Below are positions 7,894 to 15,386 of a DNA stretch of 16,824 nt, in pieces. Every line of letters begins with the position of its first letter. Position 1 is the first letter of the stretch. Position numbers and translations under genes: made by a program. This DNA is from an uncultured Cytophagaceae bacterium. GTDB lineage: Bacteria > Bacteroidota > Bacteroidia > Cytophagales > Spirosomataceae. The notes below the pieces were generated by a model. It was given only the letters and a program-made list of their open reading frames with translations. It was not told where the DNA came from and ran no database searches. The stretch covers positions 1 to 16,824 of the forward strand of contig CALLKB010000276.1 of NCBI GenBank assembly GCA_938008575.1. The letters are read 5' to 3'.

Positions 7894-8219
7894 GTTGGTT
7901 TTGCTTTTAAAGAAGTTCGATTTATTAACAAAATTAATGATAATAAAATGAATCTAAAATAAAATAGAATTGAGTATTGATATAATATAACCTGTTTTTG
8001 ATGTATAGCTTTGTATTAGGTAAGTCAATTTAGCATGATTTTTATTTGAAATATTGCTTAGCCTTATTCTTGTAGATGTTGATTTATTACCTACCGATAA
8101 AAACTTTGAACTCAAATGAAAATCTAGTCCATATTTGATGTGTCATCCTTATGTTGTAGTATACAATGAGATTATATTTGATTTACATATTCTTTTCAAC
8201 TGCTAAATCCTTTTTCGAT
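7894..8219. promoter_or_regulatory. AT-rich divergent intergenic region with candidate promoters
   Basis: This 326-base stretch separates the glycosyltransferase operon (minus) from the subtilase gene (plus). I see no convincing gene or RNA in it. On the minus strand TAATTTTG (7936-7929) fits the Bacteroidota -7 consensus for the glycosyltransferase operon. On the plus strand TATATTTG (8173-8180) fits the -7 consensus for the subtilase; its best upstream TTG (8155-8157) is closer than usual, so the promoter call is weak. Another TAnnTTTG match (8005-8012) has no good partner. Confidence 0.4.
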
Positions 8220-9461
8220 ATGAAAAATCTCCATCACTCCAGCTTAATTATAGTGTTTTCATTAACATTATTCGGTTGCACTGAGCATTTTTTAGAGAAT
8301 TCGGAAATTGCAAAACAGAAAGATCCTGATGTTATTATCGATCAGGTTAATGCGTTAGCTTCTAAGACGACACCAGTTCTTGAAGATGCTTATATTATTG
8401 TTTATAAGGATAGCACGGAAGCGACAGATGTTGAAGCTGATGTTAATGAATTGGAGTTAACAGAGAGCGTCAAGACAAAACATGTTTACAATAAAGTATT
8501 CAACGGATATTCGGCCATTTTGTCCCCTTCGGCTTTGGAAAAAGTAAAAAAGAATCCTAAAGTTGATTACATTGAAAAAGATCAGATTATTCGTCTTAAT
8601 ACGCAAATATCGAATCCTACTTGGGGCTTAGACCGTATCGATCAGCCTAATTTGCCATTGAGTACTACTTATACTTACTTCTCGTCAGGTGCTGGCGTGG
8701 ATGCTTACATTATTGATACGGGGATTTTAGTGAATCATACCGATTTCGGAACGAGAGCAGTTGGCGGTTTTTCATCGATTGGAGCTGATACAAATTGGAT
8801 AGATCAAAATGGGCATGGAACTCACGTGGCAGGAACTGTTGGAGGAGATATTTATGGAGTTGCTAAAGGAGTTAAACTAATTGCAGTCCGTGTTTTAGAT
8901 GCATCCGGTTCAGGTACTACCTCGGGCGTAATTGCCGGAATCAACTGGGCGATTAATCACCATAAGGCAAATCCTGCTGTTGCTAATATGTCCTTGGGTG
9001 GCGGGGCTTCCTCAGCACTCGATTTGGCAGTTTCTAACGCCATCAAAGATGGAATTGTCATGTGTGTGGCAGCCGGAAACAATTCTGCAGATGCTGGAAG
9101 ATTTTCTCCTGCGCGTGTTACATCTGCTATTACGGTAGGGGCAACGGGAGCTTATCCTTCATTAGGTTTAAATTATGATGCCATGGCTTCCTATTCCAAT
9201 TATGGTTCGGTAGTTGATATATTTGCACCGGGAACTTCGATTTTATCGGATTGGATAAAGTCAACTAGTTCAACTGCTCTTTCAAGTGGTACATCGATGG
9301 CGACTCCCCATGTGACAGGTGTTGCGGCATTATTTTTGGCTCAAAATCCTACTTCTTTACCTTCACAAGTTCAGACGTATATCAAAAGTTCTGCATCGAA
9401 AAATAAGATTTCGGGTTTAAAAGGGAACACGGTTAATTCTTTGTTGTATACCAATTACTAA
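8220..9461 (+). CDS. Lipoprotein-type S8 (proteinase K-like) serine protease with I9 propeptide
   Basis: This 413-residue secreted subtilase has a signal peptide ending in LTLFGC, with Cys20 as predicted lipidation site. Residues about 55-125 form an inhibitor-I9-type propeptide (DAYIIVYKD ... NGYSAILSPSALEKVKKNPKVDYIEKD). The mature domain begins near NPTWGLDRIDQPNLPLS, a hallmark of the proteinase K/aqualysin branch. The catalytic triad is intact: Asp166 (IIDTG), His199 (NGHGTHVAGT) and Ser359 (GTSMATPHVTG), with oxyanion Asn287 (AAGNN). The ATG at 8220 was chosen over 8166: the earlier start would place extra hydrophobic residues before a complete signal peptide, and a TATATTTG box overlaps that region. 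The product is expected to degrade extracellular protein. Because the lipid-bearing cysteine precedes the propeptide, self-cleavage would free the enzyme. There is no C-terminal sorting domain, so a type IX secretion tag is absent. Confidence 0.93.
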   Translation: MKNLHHSSLIIVFSLTLFGCTEHFLENSEIAKQKDPDVIIDQVNALASKTTPVLEDAYIIVYKDSTEATDVEADVNELELTESVKTKHVYNKVFNGYSAILSPSALEKVKKNPKVDYIEKDQIIRLNTQISNPTWGLDRIDQPNLPLSTTYTYFSSGAGVDAYIIDTGILVNHTDFGTRAVGGFSSIGADTNWIDQNGHGTHVAGTVGGDIYGVAKGVKLIAVRVLDASGSGTTSGVIAGINWAINHHKANPAVANMSLGGGASSALDLAVSNAIKDGIVMCVAAGNNSADAGRFSPARVTSAITVGATGAYPSLGLNYDAMASYSNYGSVVDIFAPGTSILSDWIKSTSSTALSSGTSMATPHVTGVAALFLAQNPTSLPSQVQTYIKSSASKNKISGLKGNTVNSLLYTNY

Positions 9462-9499
9462 TCTCAATTTTCTTCAAAAAATAGATAACTTGCCTGCCT

Positions 9500-10210
9500 A
9501 TGCAGGGGAAATTTGTTACTATTCGATTTTTGAATTTTACGGGCTTTCAAGCCAAACGTCATGCTTTTGCTGAAATGGGGCGTTCGCTCGTGCAATGCTG
9601 GTCGGCACCTGGTTTATTATTCGCTAAACACTTAGGCACCGGAGCTGGAAATGGGTTTTCTATCCTTCCCAATTTTGGTTTATATGCTTGGTTGGGCGTT
9701 TGGGAATCACCCCAAAAAGCTGAGGCGTTTTTTCTTACGGATGCCCGTTGGCTTCAGTTAGCCCAACAATCAAATTCAATTTCCGGTTGGGATGCTATCC
9801 CCTTAAAAGGTAAAGGAACCTGGAATGGCAAGCAGCCATTCGATTTTTCGGATTCCATTCCTGCATGGGATGGGCCTGTTGCCGTTATTACACGGGCAAG
9901 TATTCGTTGGCATAAATCCTTATTATTCTGGTGGAATGTGCCTTCAGCCAGTAAGCATCTGGAAGGCAAGCAAGGATTAACATATGCCAAAGGCGTAGGG
10001 GAGTTTCCACTGCTAGAACAAGCAACTTTTTCTTTATGGGAATCTTCATCCAATTTAGATCAATTTGCCTATCAAAGTAAGGAGCATGCACCGATGATTA
10101 AGAAGACGAGGCAGTATGACTGGTATAGCGAGGAGATGTTTGTTAGGATGGGGGTGGTTAATCAGTGGTCAGTGGTCAGTGGTCAGTGGTCTGAAGTCAT
10201 TGGGCAGTAA
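9500..10210 (+). CDS. CrtA-like (spheroidene monooxygenase family) carotenoid oxygenase
   Basis: The 236-residue protein matches the CrtA/spheroidene monooxygenase family, which introduces keto or hydroxyl groups into carotenoids. Evidence is the ordered motif set: FVTIRFLNFTGF near the start, GLLFAKHLGTGAGNGFSILPNFGLYAWLGVW (about 38-69), KGKGTWNGKQPF, PVAVITRASIRW, LTYAKGVGEFPLLEQATFSLWES, and a closing YDWYSEEMFVRM. The heme-dependent chemistry reported for CrtA homologues is family knowledge, not visible here. Substrate is unknown; ketolation of a flexixanthin-like pigment is a guess from the lineage. No other carotenoid gene lies in the window. The last ~16 residues (from Asn221, QWSVVSGQWS) are encoded by the CAGTGGT repeat arm and are not part of the family fold. 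The start codon sits in the loop of a small hairpin (CCTGC 9493-9497 / GCAGG 9502-9506). The gene follows the protease by 38 bases with no terminator. Confidence 0.85.
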   Translation: MQGKFVTIRFLNFTGFQAKRHAFAEMGRSLVQCWSAPGLLFAKHLGTGAGNGFSILPNFGLYAWLGVWESPQKAEAFFLTDARWLQLAQQSNSISGWDAIPLKGKGTWNGKQPFDFSDSIPAWDGPVAVITRASIRWHKSLLFWWNVPSASKHLEGKQGLTYAKGVGEFPLLEQATFSLWESSSNLDQFAYQSKEHAPMIKKTRQYDWYSEEMFVRMGVVNQWSVVSGQWSEVIGQ

Positions 10211-10346
10211 AAATTAAAGTCCGAAATAATACTTTTAAAAGAATTACTCCGGACTCTATGACTTTATGGTTTTAATTACAAAAGTTCTGTCGCCAGATAT
10301 CTGGATTACTGACCACTGACTACAGACCACTGACCACTGACCACTG
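10170..10346. repeat. Inverted-repeat element with CAGTGGT tandem units
   Basis: Arms of 41 bases (10170-10210 and 10306-10346) are inverted copies matching at 38 of 41 positions. Each arm holds three tandem CAGTGGT heptamers followed by a CTG-AGTCA-TGG-CAGTAA block; the left side has a fourth heptamer at 10163. The 95-base centre has an imperfect hairpin (10218-10230 with 10243-10255, 11 of 13 paired, containing AGTCCG/CGGACT) and a perfect palindrome CCAGATATCTGG (10293-10304). It occupies the space between the convergent crtA-like and PII genes: its left arm contains the crtA stop codon and its right arm ends one base before the PII stop. It has the form of a small non-coding palindromic or MITE-like element and could act as a bidirectional terminator. 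Confidence 0.85.
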
Positions 10347-10347
10347 T

Positions 10348-10689
10348 TTACCTTATCGCTTCCACCCCCCTAGTCTTCGTTCTTATCCTAATCGCATCTT
10401 GTACATCGTAGATGAAGATTTTGCCATCACCTACATTTCCTTCGGAGGCATTATCCAAGATGACATCGATACATTTTTCCAAATTCTCATCACTAACCAC
10501 ACAGATAATCATCACTTTGGGCAATAATATCATCGACTTTTCAGTCCCACGATAAATTTCCGAATAACCTTGTTGGAGCCCAGCCCCACGAACAGGAACA
10601 ACCGTCATACACGGAATATCAGCATCGATTAAGCCTTTTTGAATAGCTTTTAATTTCGATGGTTTTACTATGGCTTCTACCTTTTTCAT
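10348..10689 (-). CDS. P-II family nitrogen regulatory protein (GlnK/GlnB-like)
   Basis: This 113-residue protein is a PII signal protein, which senses 2-oxoglutarate and ATP/ADP and, when encoded with amt, usually gates the ammonium channel with its T-loop. Family features are MKKVEAIVKPSKLKAIQKGL at the start, the Gly-rich RGAGLQQGYSEIYRG entering the T-loop, LLPKV after it, EGNVGDGKIFIYDVQDAIRIRT in the nucleotide-binding B-loop/C-loop region, and a G-V-E-A-I end. Residue 51, the tyrosine uridylylated by GlnD in enterobacteria, is lysine here (TEKSM); Thr49 is at the place of the cyanobacterial phospho-serine and Tyr46 is kept. Classical uridylylation at Tyr51 is therefore impossible. The gene starts 18 bases after the amt stop, giving an amt-PII operon. 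GlnK is more likely than GlnB by context, but the sequence does not settle it. Confidence 0.95.
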   Translation of the reverse strand: MKKVEAIVKPSKLKAIQKGLIDADIPCMTVVPVRGAGLQQGYSEIYRGTEKSMILLPKVMIICVVSDENLEKCIDVILDNASEGNVGDGKIFIYDVQDAIRIRTKTRGVEAIR

Positions 10690-10707
10690 ATCGTTTTTAT
10701 TTAGCTA

Positions 10708-11961
10708 TTATTCAAATGTTGTATATGCTTCAACTCCAAATTCCACCGCATCAATACCCGCAGACTCCGCTTTATGACTCAAACGAATTCCCATGGTTTT
10801 TTTCAAGGCCATGAAGATTACATAAGTTAGCACAAATGAAAATACAGAAATAACGGTCACACCGATTAACTGCGTGATGAATTGCGCGCTTTCTCCTGTG
10901 ATGAATAATCCATTCTTTTGAGAGAATAAACCTACAGCTATCGTTCCAAAGAAACCATTCACCCCATGCACAGCTACTGCACCTACGGGATCGTCTACCT
11001 TCATTTTGTCTACGACCACAACTGCTATATCAACAATCGTACCAGCGATGAAACCGATGATTAATGCCGAATCAGGACTAACAACATTACATCCAGCGGT
11101 AATAGCTACAAGTCCAGCAAGGACACCGTTGATGACCATTGTAATATCAACCTTCTTGTAGCGCATGAAAGTGTAAAGCATTGTTGCGATACCACCTGCT
11201 GCTGAAGCTAAGAATGTATTTGTAGCTACGGAACCAATTAAATCCCATTTGCCCACGGCCCCTAAAGTTGATCCTGGATTAAAACCAAACCAGCCAAACC
11301 AAAGGATGAATGCACCTACTGCTGATAATGTTAAATTATGACCCGGAATGGCATTCGCAGTTCCGTCTTCGTTGTATTTTCCTAAGCGAGGTCCCAAAAC
11401 AATGGCTCCCGCTAAAGCTGCAAAGCCTCCCATGGCATGAATAGCTGCAGATCCAGCGAAGTCATTAAAGCCTCGTAAGGCTAGCCAACCGTTTGGATTC
11501 CATACCCAATTCGCTGCTAGTGGATACATAACCGCACTAAAAATGGCAACATAGATGGCATAAGACCACATCTTCATCCGCTCGGCGACACCACCTGAAA
11601 CGATCGAAATGGCTGCAACAGCAAATCCCATTTGGATAAACCAAAAAAGCGAATTGGAAATCGTCAATCCCAAACCTAAGTCACTTTGGATAATTCCCGT
11701 ATCGAAGGCCCAATAACCGTTGGATTTACCATAGGCAATGCCGAAGCCTACTAAATAAAAGGCGACCCCGCCAAACATAATGTCAATCATGACTTTGGCG
11801 ATAATACTCACGGCGTTTTTCGAACGGACAAATCCAGCCTCAAGCAAGGCAAATCCTCCTTCCATTTGAAAAATTAGTGCTGCACATAAGGCAACCCAAA
11901 CCGTATCAATTGCGTGTGTTAATTCCGCTTGCTGAGCAGCAAGGGTAGCAGATTCATTCAT
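10708..11961 (-). CDS. amt: Ammonium transporter (Amt family)
   Basis: This 417-residue protein is an Amt/AmtB ammonium channel with about eleven membrane segments, trimeric in the inner membrane. Typical segments are FQMEGGFALLEAGFVRSKNAV near the N-terminus, NSLFWFIQMGFAVAAISIVSGGVAER, DFAGSAAIHAMGGFAALAGA and LWFGWFGFNPGS. The twin pore histidines are His175 and His332 (DPVGAVAVHGVNGFFGT), and Asp167 corresponds to the conserved aspartate of the recruitment site. All core residues look intact. There is no long N-terminal signal peptide, unlike enterobacterial AmtB. The gene is first in an operon with the PII gene 18 bases downstream, the usual arrangement for PII-controlled transport. It is divergent from the GH20 gene, sharing a 106-base intergenic region. 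Confidence 0.97.
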   Translation of the reverse strand: MNESATLAAQQAELTHAIDTVWVALCAALIFQMEGGFALLEAGFVRSKNAVSIIAKVMIDIMFGGVAFYLVGFGIAYGKSNGYWAFDTGIIQSDLGLGLTISNSLFWFIQMGFAVAAISIVSGGVAERMKMWSYAIYVAIFSAVMYPLAANWVWNPNGWLALRGFNDFAGSAAIHAMGGFAALAGAIVLGPRLGKYNEDGTANAIPGHNLTLSAVGAFILWFGWFGFNPGSTLGAVGKWDLIGSVATNTFLASAAGGIATMLYTFMRYKKVDITMVINGVLAGLVAITAGCNVVSPDSALIIGFIAGTIVDIAVVVVDKMKVDDPVGAVAVHGVNGFFGTIAVGLFSQKNGLFITGESAQFITQLIGVTVISVFSFVLTYVIFMALKKTMGIRLSHKAESAGIDAVEFGVEAYTTFE

Positions 11962-11995
11962 GGTTTTGTTATTAGTATATAATGCTTATTAGATG

Positions 11996-12028
11996 CAAAA
12001 GTAAAAAACGATTTGGAATTTATCGCAA
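11996..12028 (-). promoter_or_regulatory. Candidate promoter of the amt-PII operon
   Basis: On the minus strand TACTTTTG (12003-11996) matches the Bacteroidota -7 element TAnnTTTG. A TTG at 12028-12026 stands 22 bases upstream, slightly more than the usual 19-21. The predicted 5' leader would be about 30 bases. I see no clear NtrC or other nitrogen-regulator site. Confidence 0.45.
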
Positions 12029-12067
12029 TTAACTTGAACTTTAATCTATCATATAAACCTATTCAAC

Positions 12068-13978
12068 ATGCTTAAAAGAATTAGTTTTTTGGGCCTCACT
12101 TGTTTGATGTCCGTGGGTGTTTTCGCTCAAAATCCCTCTATAATCCCCATTCCTTCCAAAGCTGTTTATGGCAAAGGAGCTTACAACTTGAATAAATCCA
12201 TCATTATCGCTGGACCTAAGAATGAAGCTTTGGCCTCAACTTATGCAAATCTGACTGATAAGTTGACGCGTATTGCAGGCAAAAAAGTTCAATGGTTATA
12301 CGATCAAAGTTCCGTAGCTTCCTTAGCTGCCATTCGGTTCAAATTGAATGCCAATCCAGACGCTTCCTTAGGAAACGAAGGCTATCAATTAGTTTCTGAC
12401 GTAAAAGGGGTACAGATTACGGCTAATAAGCCTGCGGGTTTGTTTTATGGTATTCAAACCTTGATGCAATTATTGCCAAAAGAAATTGAATCATCTCAGG
12501 CTGTTACGGGTGTCAATTGGAAAGTTCCTTATGCCCAAATTACAGATAATCCTCGTTTTGCTTGGCGTGGAATGATGTTGGATGTAGCCCGACATTTCTT
12601 TACCAAAGACGAAGTGAAACGTTTCATTGATGAAATGGTCGCTTATAAATACAACGTTTTGCACTGGCATTTGACGGATGACGAAGGATGGCGTTTGGAA
12701 ATTAAATCCTTGCCAAATTTGACGAAAAAAGGTGCTTGGAATGTGAAAAAAGAAGGTCATTTTACGAGCTTTTCGAAACCACTTCCGGATGAACCTCGCA
12801 CGTATGGCGGTTTTTATACCCAAGAAGATATCAAAGAAATTATCAAATACGGTCAAGAGCGTTTTGTTAATATCATGCCCGAAATTGATGTGCCTGGTCA
12901 CTCGATGGCTGCGATTGCATCCTATCCAGAACTTTCTTGTACACCTGAGGCCGTGAATTACCAAGTGATTTCTGGTGAGCCTTTCATCGATTGGTCGCAC
13001 GGACATCCAGAGGCATTGCAAGATAATACGCTTTGTCCTGCCAATGAGAAGGTTTATACGTTCTTAGAAAAGGTCATGGGTGAAGTATCGCAATTATTCC
13101 CCTTCGAATATATCCACATGGGTGGCGATGAGTGTCCTAAAAACTATTGGGATAAAAATCCACAAATTTTAGCGATGCGTAAGGAATTAGGACTTAAGAA
13201 TTCGCAAGAAGTACAAGCGCATTTTGTTCGCCTCTTAGAAAAAATTATTTCCTCAAAAGGTAAACGCATGATGGGTTGGGATGAAATCCTCGAAGGGGGT
13301 GGACTTCCGAAAAACACAGCTGTGATGTCATGGCGTGGAATGGATGGTGGCATTCAAGCTGCTAAAGATGGACATGAAGTGGTGATGACTCCTAATAATC
13401 ATGTGTATATCGACTTGATGCAAGGCGATAAAGCCATCGAACCTCCGGTTTATAAAACGGTTCGTTTACGCGACTCATATGCATTTAATCCGGTTCCAGC
13501 GGGTGTGGATGCCAAATTGGTTAAAGGTGGACAAGCAAATCTTTGGTCGGAGCAATTATTCAATTACCGACATTTACAGTACATGACTTATCCACGTTCT
13601 TTCGCGGTTGCTGAGGCTTTGTGGTCGGAACCCGCGAACCGCAACTGGGATAATTTCGTGGGTCGCGTGGAAGCTCACATGGCACGTTTTGATGTAGCAC
13701 AGAAAAAATATGCGCCGAGTATGTATGAGCCGATCATCGATGTGAAACGCAATGCAAATGGGGAGTTGACAGTTCTATTAAGCACCGAAATTTCAGGACT
13801 AACAATTCATTACAGTTTTGATCATTCGTTCCCAGATCAATTTTATCCGGAAGCGAAAGGTTCGGTTGTGGTACCTAAAGATGCGACCGTTATGAAAATT
13901 GTCACATACCGAGGAAACAAAGCCATGGGAAGAACGATTGATTTGACTGTTGCTGATATGATTAAACGAGCGAAATAA
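12068..13978 (+). CDS. Secreted GH20 beta-N-acetylhexosaminidase
   Basis: This 636-residue enzyme removes terminal N-acetylglucosamine or N-acetylgalactosamine from chitin oligomers, peptidoglycan fragments or glycans. The signal peptide (MLKRISFLGLTCLMSVGVFAQ) is cut after about residue 21, giving periplasmic or outer-membrane export. Residues about 22-160 form the GH20b N-terminal domain (PIPSKAVYGKGAY ... GLFYGIQTLMQLLP). The catalytic barrel follows with PRFAWRGMMLDVARHFF, HWHLTDDEGWRLEI (from His199), MPEIDVPGHSMA and the catalytic pair Asp354-Glu355 in HMGGDECP, then MGWDEILEGG and GGQANLWSEQ. The last ~80 residues form a small beta domain like those at the end of other hexosaminidases. 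Everything is intact. Only two bases separate it from the esterase gene, so it leads a three-gene operon of exported hydrolases. Confidence 0.95.
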   Translation: MLKRISFLGLTCLMSVGVFAQNPSIIPIPSKAVYGKGAYNLNKSIIIAGPKNEALASTYANLTDKLTRIAGKKVQWLYDQSSVASLAAIRFKLNANPDASLGNEGYQLVSDVKGVQITANKPAGLFYGIQTLMQLLPKEIESSQAVTGVNWKVPYAQITDNPRFAWRGMMLDVARHFFTKDEVKRFIDEMVAYKYNVLHWHLTDDEGWRLEIKSLPNLTKKGAWNVKKEGHFTSFSKPLPDEPRTYGGFYTQEDIKEIIKYGQERFVNIMPEIDVPGHSMAAIASYPELSCTPEAVNYQVISGEPFIDWSHGHPEALQDNTLCPANEKVYTFLEKVMGEVSQLFPFEYIHMGGDECPKNYWDKNPQILAMRKELGLKNSQEVQAHFVRLLEKIISSKGKRMMGWDEILEGGGLPKNTAVMSWRGMDGGIQAAKDGHEVVMTPNNHVYIDLMQGDKAIEPPVYKTVRLRDSYAFNPVPAGVDAKLVKGGQANLWSEQLFNYRHLQYMTYPRSFAVAEALWSEPANRNWDNFVGRVEAHMARFDVAQKKYAPSMYEPIIDVKRNANGELTVLLSTEISGLTIHYSFDHSFPDQFYPEAKGSVVVPKDATVMKIVTYRGNKAMGRTIDLTVADMIKRAK

Positions 13979-13980
13979 GG

Positions 13981-14736
13981 ATGAAAAAGTTACTCGTTTT
14001 ATTATTATTTGCTTTTGTCGCTCAAGCGCAAAGCTCTTTTGAAAAAAAGTCTTTTGAAACAAAAGAGGGTCAGGTATTACCTTATCAAATCCTTTTACCA
14101 AAGGACTATAAGCCCGGAAAGAAATACCCTTTGCTGGTCGTATTGCATGGTGCAGGGGAGCGGGGGACCGACAATGAAGCCCAAATGAAATATGGCAAAA
14201 ACGTATTTATGGATTCGTTGAATCGGATTAATTTTCCAGCGATTGTGATTTTCCCACAATGTCCGAAAGAATCCTATTGGTCATCTGTGAAAATTAATCG
14301 GTCTACGGTTCCTACGACGTTTATTTTTGATTATTCTGCACCGATCAATTGGCCTTTGCAGGCTGTCATTGATTTGGTGAAATCCATCAAACATGATAAA
14401 AAACGTACCTACATCATGGGTCTCTCCATGGGTGGAATGGGTACGATGGAAGCGGTTTCGCGTAATCCCAAGATGTTTGCTGCCGCTTCCCCGATTTGCG
14501 GTGGAGCGGATTTAAGCTATGTGGCTAAATATGCCAAACGCGTTCCTTTATGGGTTCACCACGGCGATGCAGATATTGTCGTTCCGGTTCGTCATTCGCG
14601 CGAATTAGTGAAAGCGGTTCAAGATCAAGGAGTTGATATTCGTTACACCGAATATCCGGGTGTTAATCACAACTCTTGGGATAATGCTTTCAAGCAGCCA
14701 GATTTGCTTTCATGGATTTTCAGTCATCGTAAATGA
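13981..14736 (+). CDS. Exported alpha/beta-hydrolase esterase (CE1/PHB-depolymerase-like)
   Basis: This 251-residue protein has a short signal peptide (MKKLLVLLLFAFVAQAQ, cut after about residue 17) and an alpha/beta-hydrolase fold. PLLVVLHGAGERG (50-62) forms the oxyanion region, GLSMGGMG (147-154) carries the nucleophile Ser149, HGDADIVVP (194-202) the acid Asp198, and GVNHNSW (227-233) the base His230. The arrangement matches the group of carboxylesterases, phospholipases and feruloyl/acetylxylan-type esterases related to PHB depolymerases; the substrate cannot be read from the sequence. Placement between a GH20 glycosidase and a nuclease suggests removal of ester groups such as O-acetyl from glycans (inference). 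It begins two bases after the GH20 stop and overlaps the nuclease gene by four bases (ATGA), so the three should be translated together. Confidence 0.88.
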   Translation: MKKLLVLLLFAFVAQAQSSFEKKSFETKEGQVLPYQILLPKDYKPGKKYPLLVVLHGAGERGTDNEAQMKYGKNVFMDSLNRINFPAIVIFPQCPKESYWSSVKINRSTVPTTFIFDYSAPINWPLQAVIDLVKSIKHDKKRTYIMGLSMGGMGTMEAVSRNPKMFAAASPICGGADLSYVAKYAKRVPLWVHHGDADIVVPVRHSRELVKAVQDQGVDIRYTEYPGVNHNSWDNAFKQPDLLSWIFSHRK

Positions 14737-15386
14737 TTTTAAATCTTTTATTATTTGTTTTATCGTATTTGCCCATCGGGGTGCCCAATATATCGGGTGC
14801 CTCGACGGCTTCTACGACGAATTATCTTTCGGTCAAAAAAGGCTATGTCTTGTCCTACAACGGGGCAGAAGGTCGGGCAAATTGGGTCGGTTGGACGTTG
14901 CGCGCTTCAGATGTGGGGCCTGTTGATCGTTCAGAAAGGTTCCGACAAGACGATGGTTTTCCACGTGGATTCAAGATTGTAGATGAAAAAGATTACCGGG
15001 AATCGGGTTATGATCGGGGGCATTTATGCAATTCTGAAGATCGTACTGCCTCAGAATACTTGAATGAGGAGACATTTTTGATGTCCAATATGATTCCTCA
15101 AACGAAGGAATTAAACCGAGGCCCCTTTAAATTTCTAGAAGCTTATTGTCGGAAATTAGCTATTAAAAAAGGACAAAATCTATTGATTTATGCGGGAGGA
15201 ATTGGTTCTAAAGGCCGGTTGGCTTCTGGCGTCATTGTCCCGATGTATTGTTGGAAAGCTGTTTACACACCCACAGATGTCTTTTATGTTGTTTTCCCCA
15301 ATGAACATGAGATTAATAAGAATTGGAAGACCTATTTAGTCAGTAAGGATAAGTTGGAGAAAATGACGGGATATCAATTCCCCTAG
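14733..15386 (+). CDS. Exported DNA/RNA non-specific endonuclease (NucA/Serratia type)
   Basis: This 217-residue protein belongs to the Endonuclease_NS family, magnesium-dependent nucleases that cut single- and double-stranded DNA and RNA. A hydrophobic N-terminus (MILNLLLFVLSYLPIG) acts as signal peptide, pointing to export. The beta-beta-alpha-metal core is intact: YDRGHL with Asp94-Arg95-Gly96 and general base His97, then MSNMIPQTKELN with Mg-ligand Asn128, and Glu136 eight residues later, the same spacing as Asn119/Glu127 in the Serratia nuclease. Family-like elements such as RQDDGFPRGF and GYDRGHLCNSEDR support the call. No immunity-protein gene follows, so a toxin role is unlikely and nutrient (phosphate, nucleoside) scavenging fits better. 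The gene overlaps the esterase by four bases. Its last codon and stop lie inside the first of two short direct repeats. Confidence 0.93.
   Translation: MILNLLLFVLSYLPIGVPNISGASTASTTNYLSVKKGYVLSYNGAEGRANWVGWTLRASDVGPVDRSERFRQDDGFPRGFKIVDEKDYRESGYDRGHLCNSEDRTASEYLNEETFLMSNMIPQTKELNRGPFKFLEAYCRKLAIKKGQNLLIYAGGIGSKGRLASGVIVPMYCWKAVYTPTDVFYVVFPNEHEINKNWKTYLVSKDKLEKMTGYQFP

Noticed and set aside
8166..8219. Earlier start for the subtilase
   Set aside because: The ATG at 8220 begins a complete lipoprotein signal peptide; the 18 extra residues would bury it, and a candidate -7 promoter box overlaps this region.
10163..10190. CRISPR-like array in the repeated CAGTGGT sequence
   Set aside because: The units are 7 bp, directly adjacent and without spacers; there is an inverted copy nearby and no cas genes.
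12491..13021. 176-codon open frame on the minus strand inside the GH20 gene
   Set aside because: It is antisense to conserved GH20 coding sequence, is rich in Arg/Phe/His as expected of a shadow frame, and matches no family known to me.
14733..15386. Nuclease as a polymorphic or contact-dependent toxin
   Set aside because: It has its own signal peptide, no delivery domain, sits in an operon with a glycosidase and an esterase, and has no following immunity gene.
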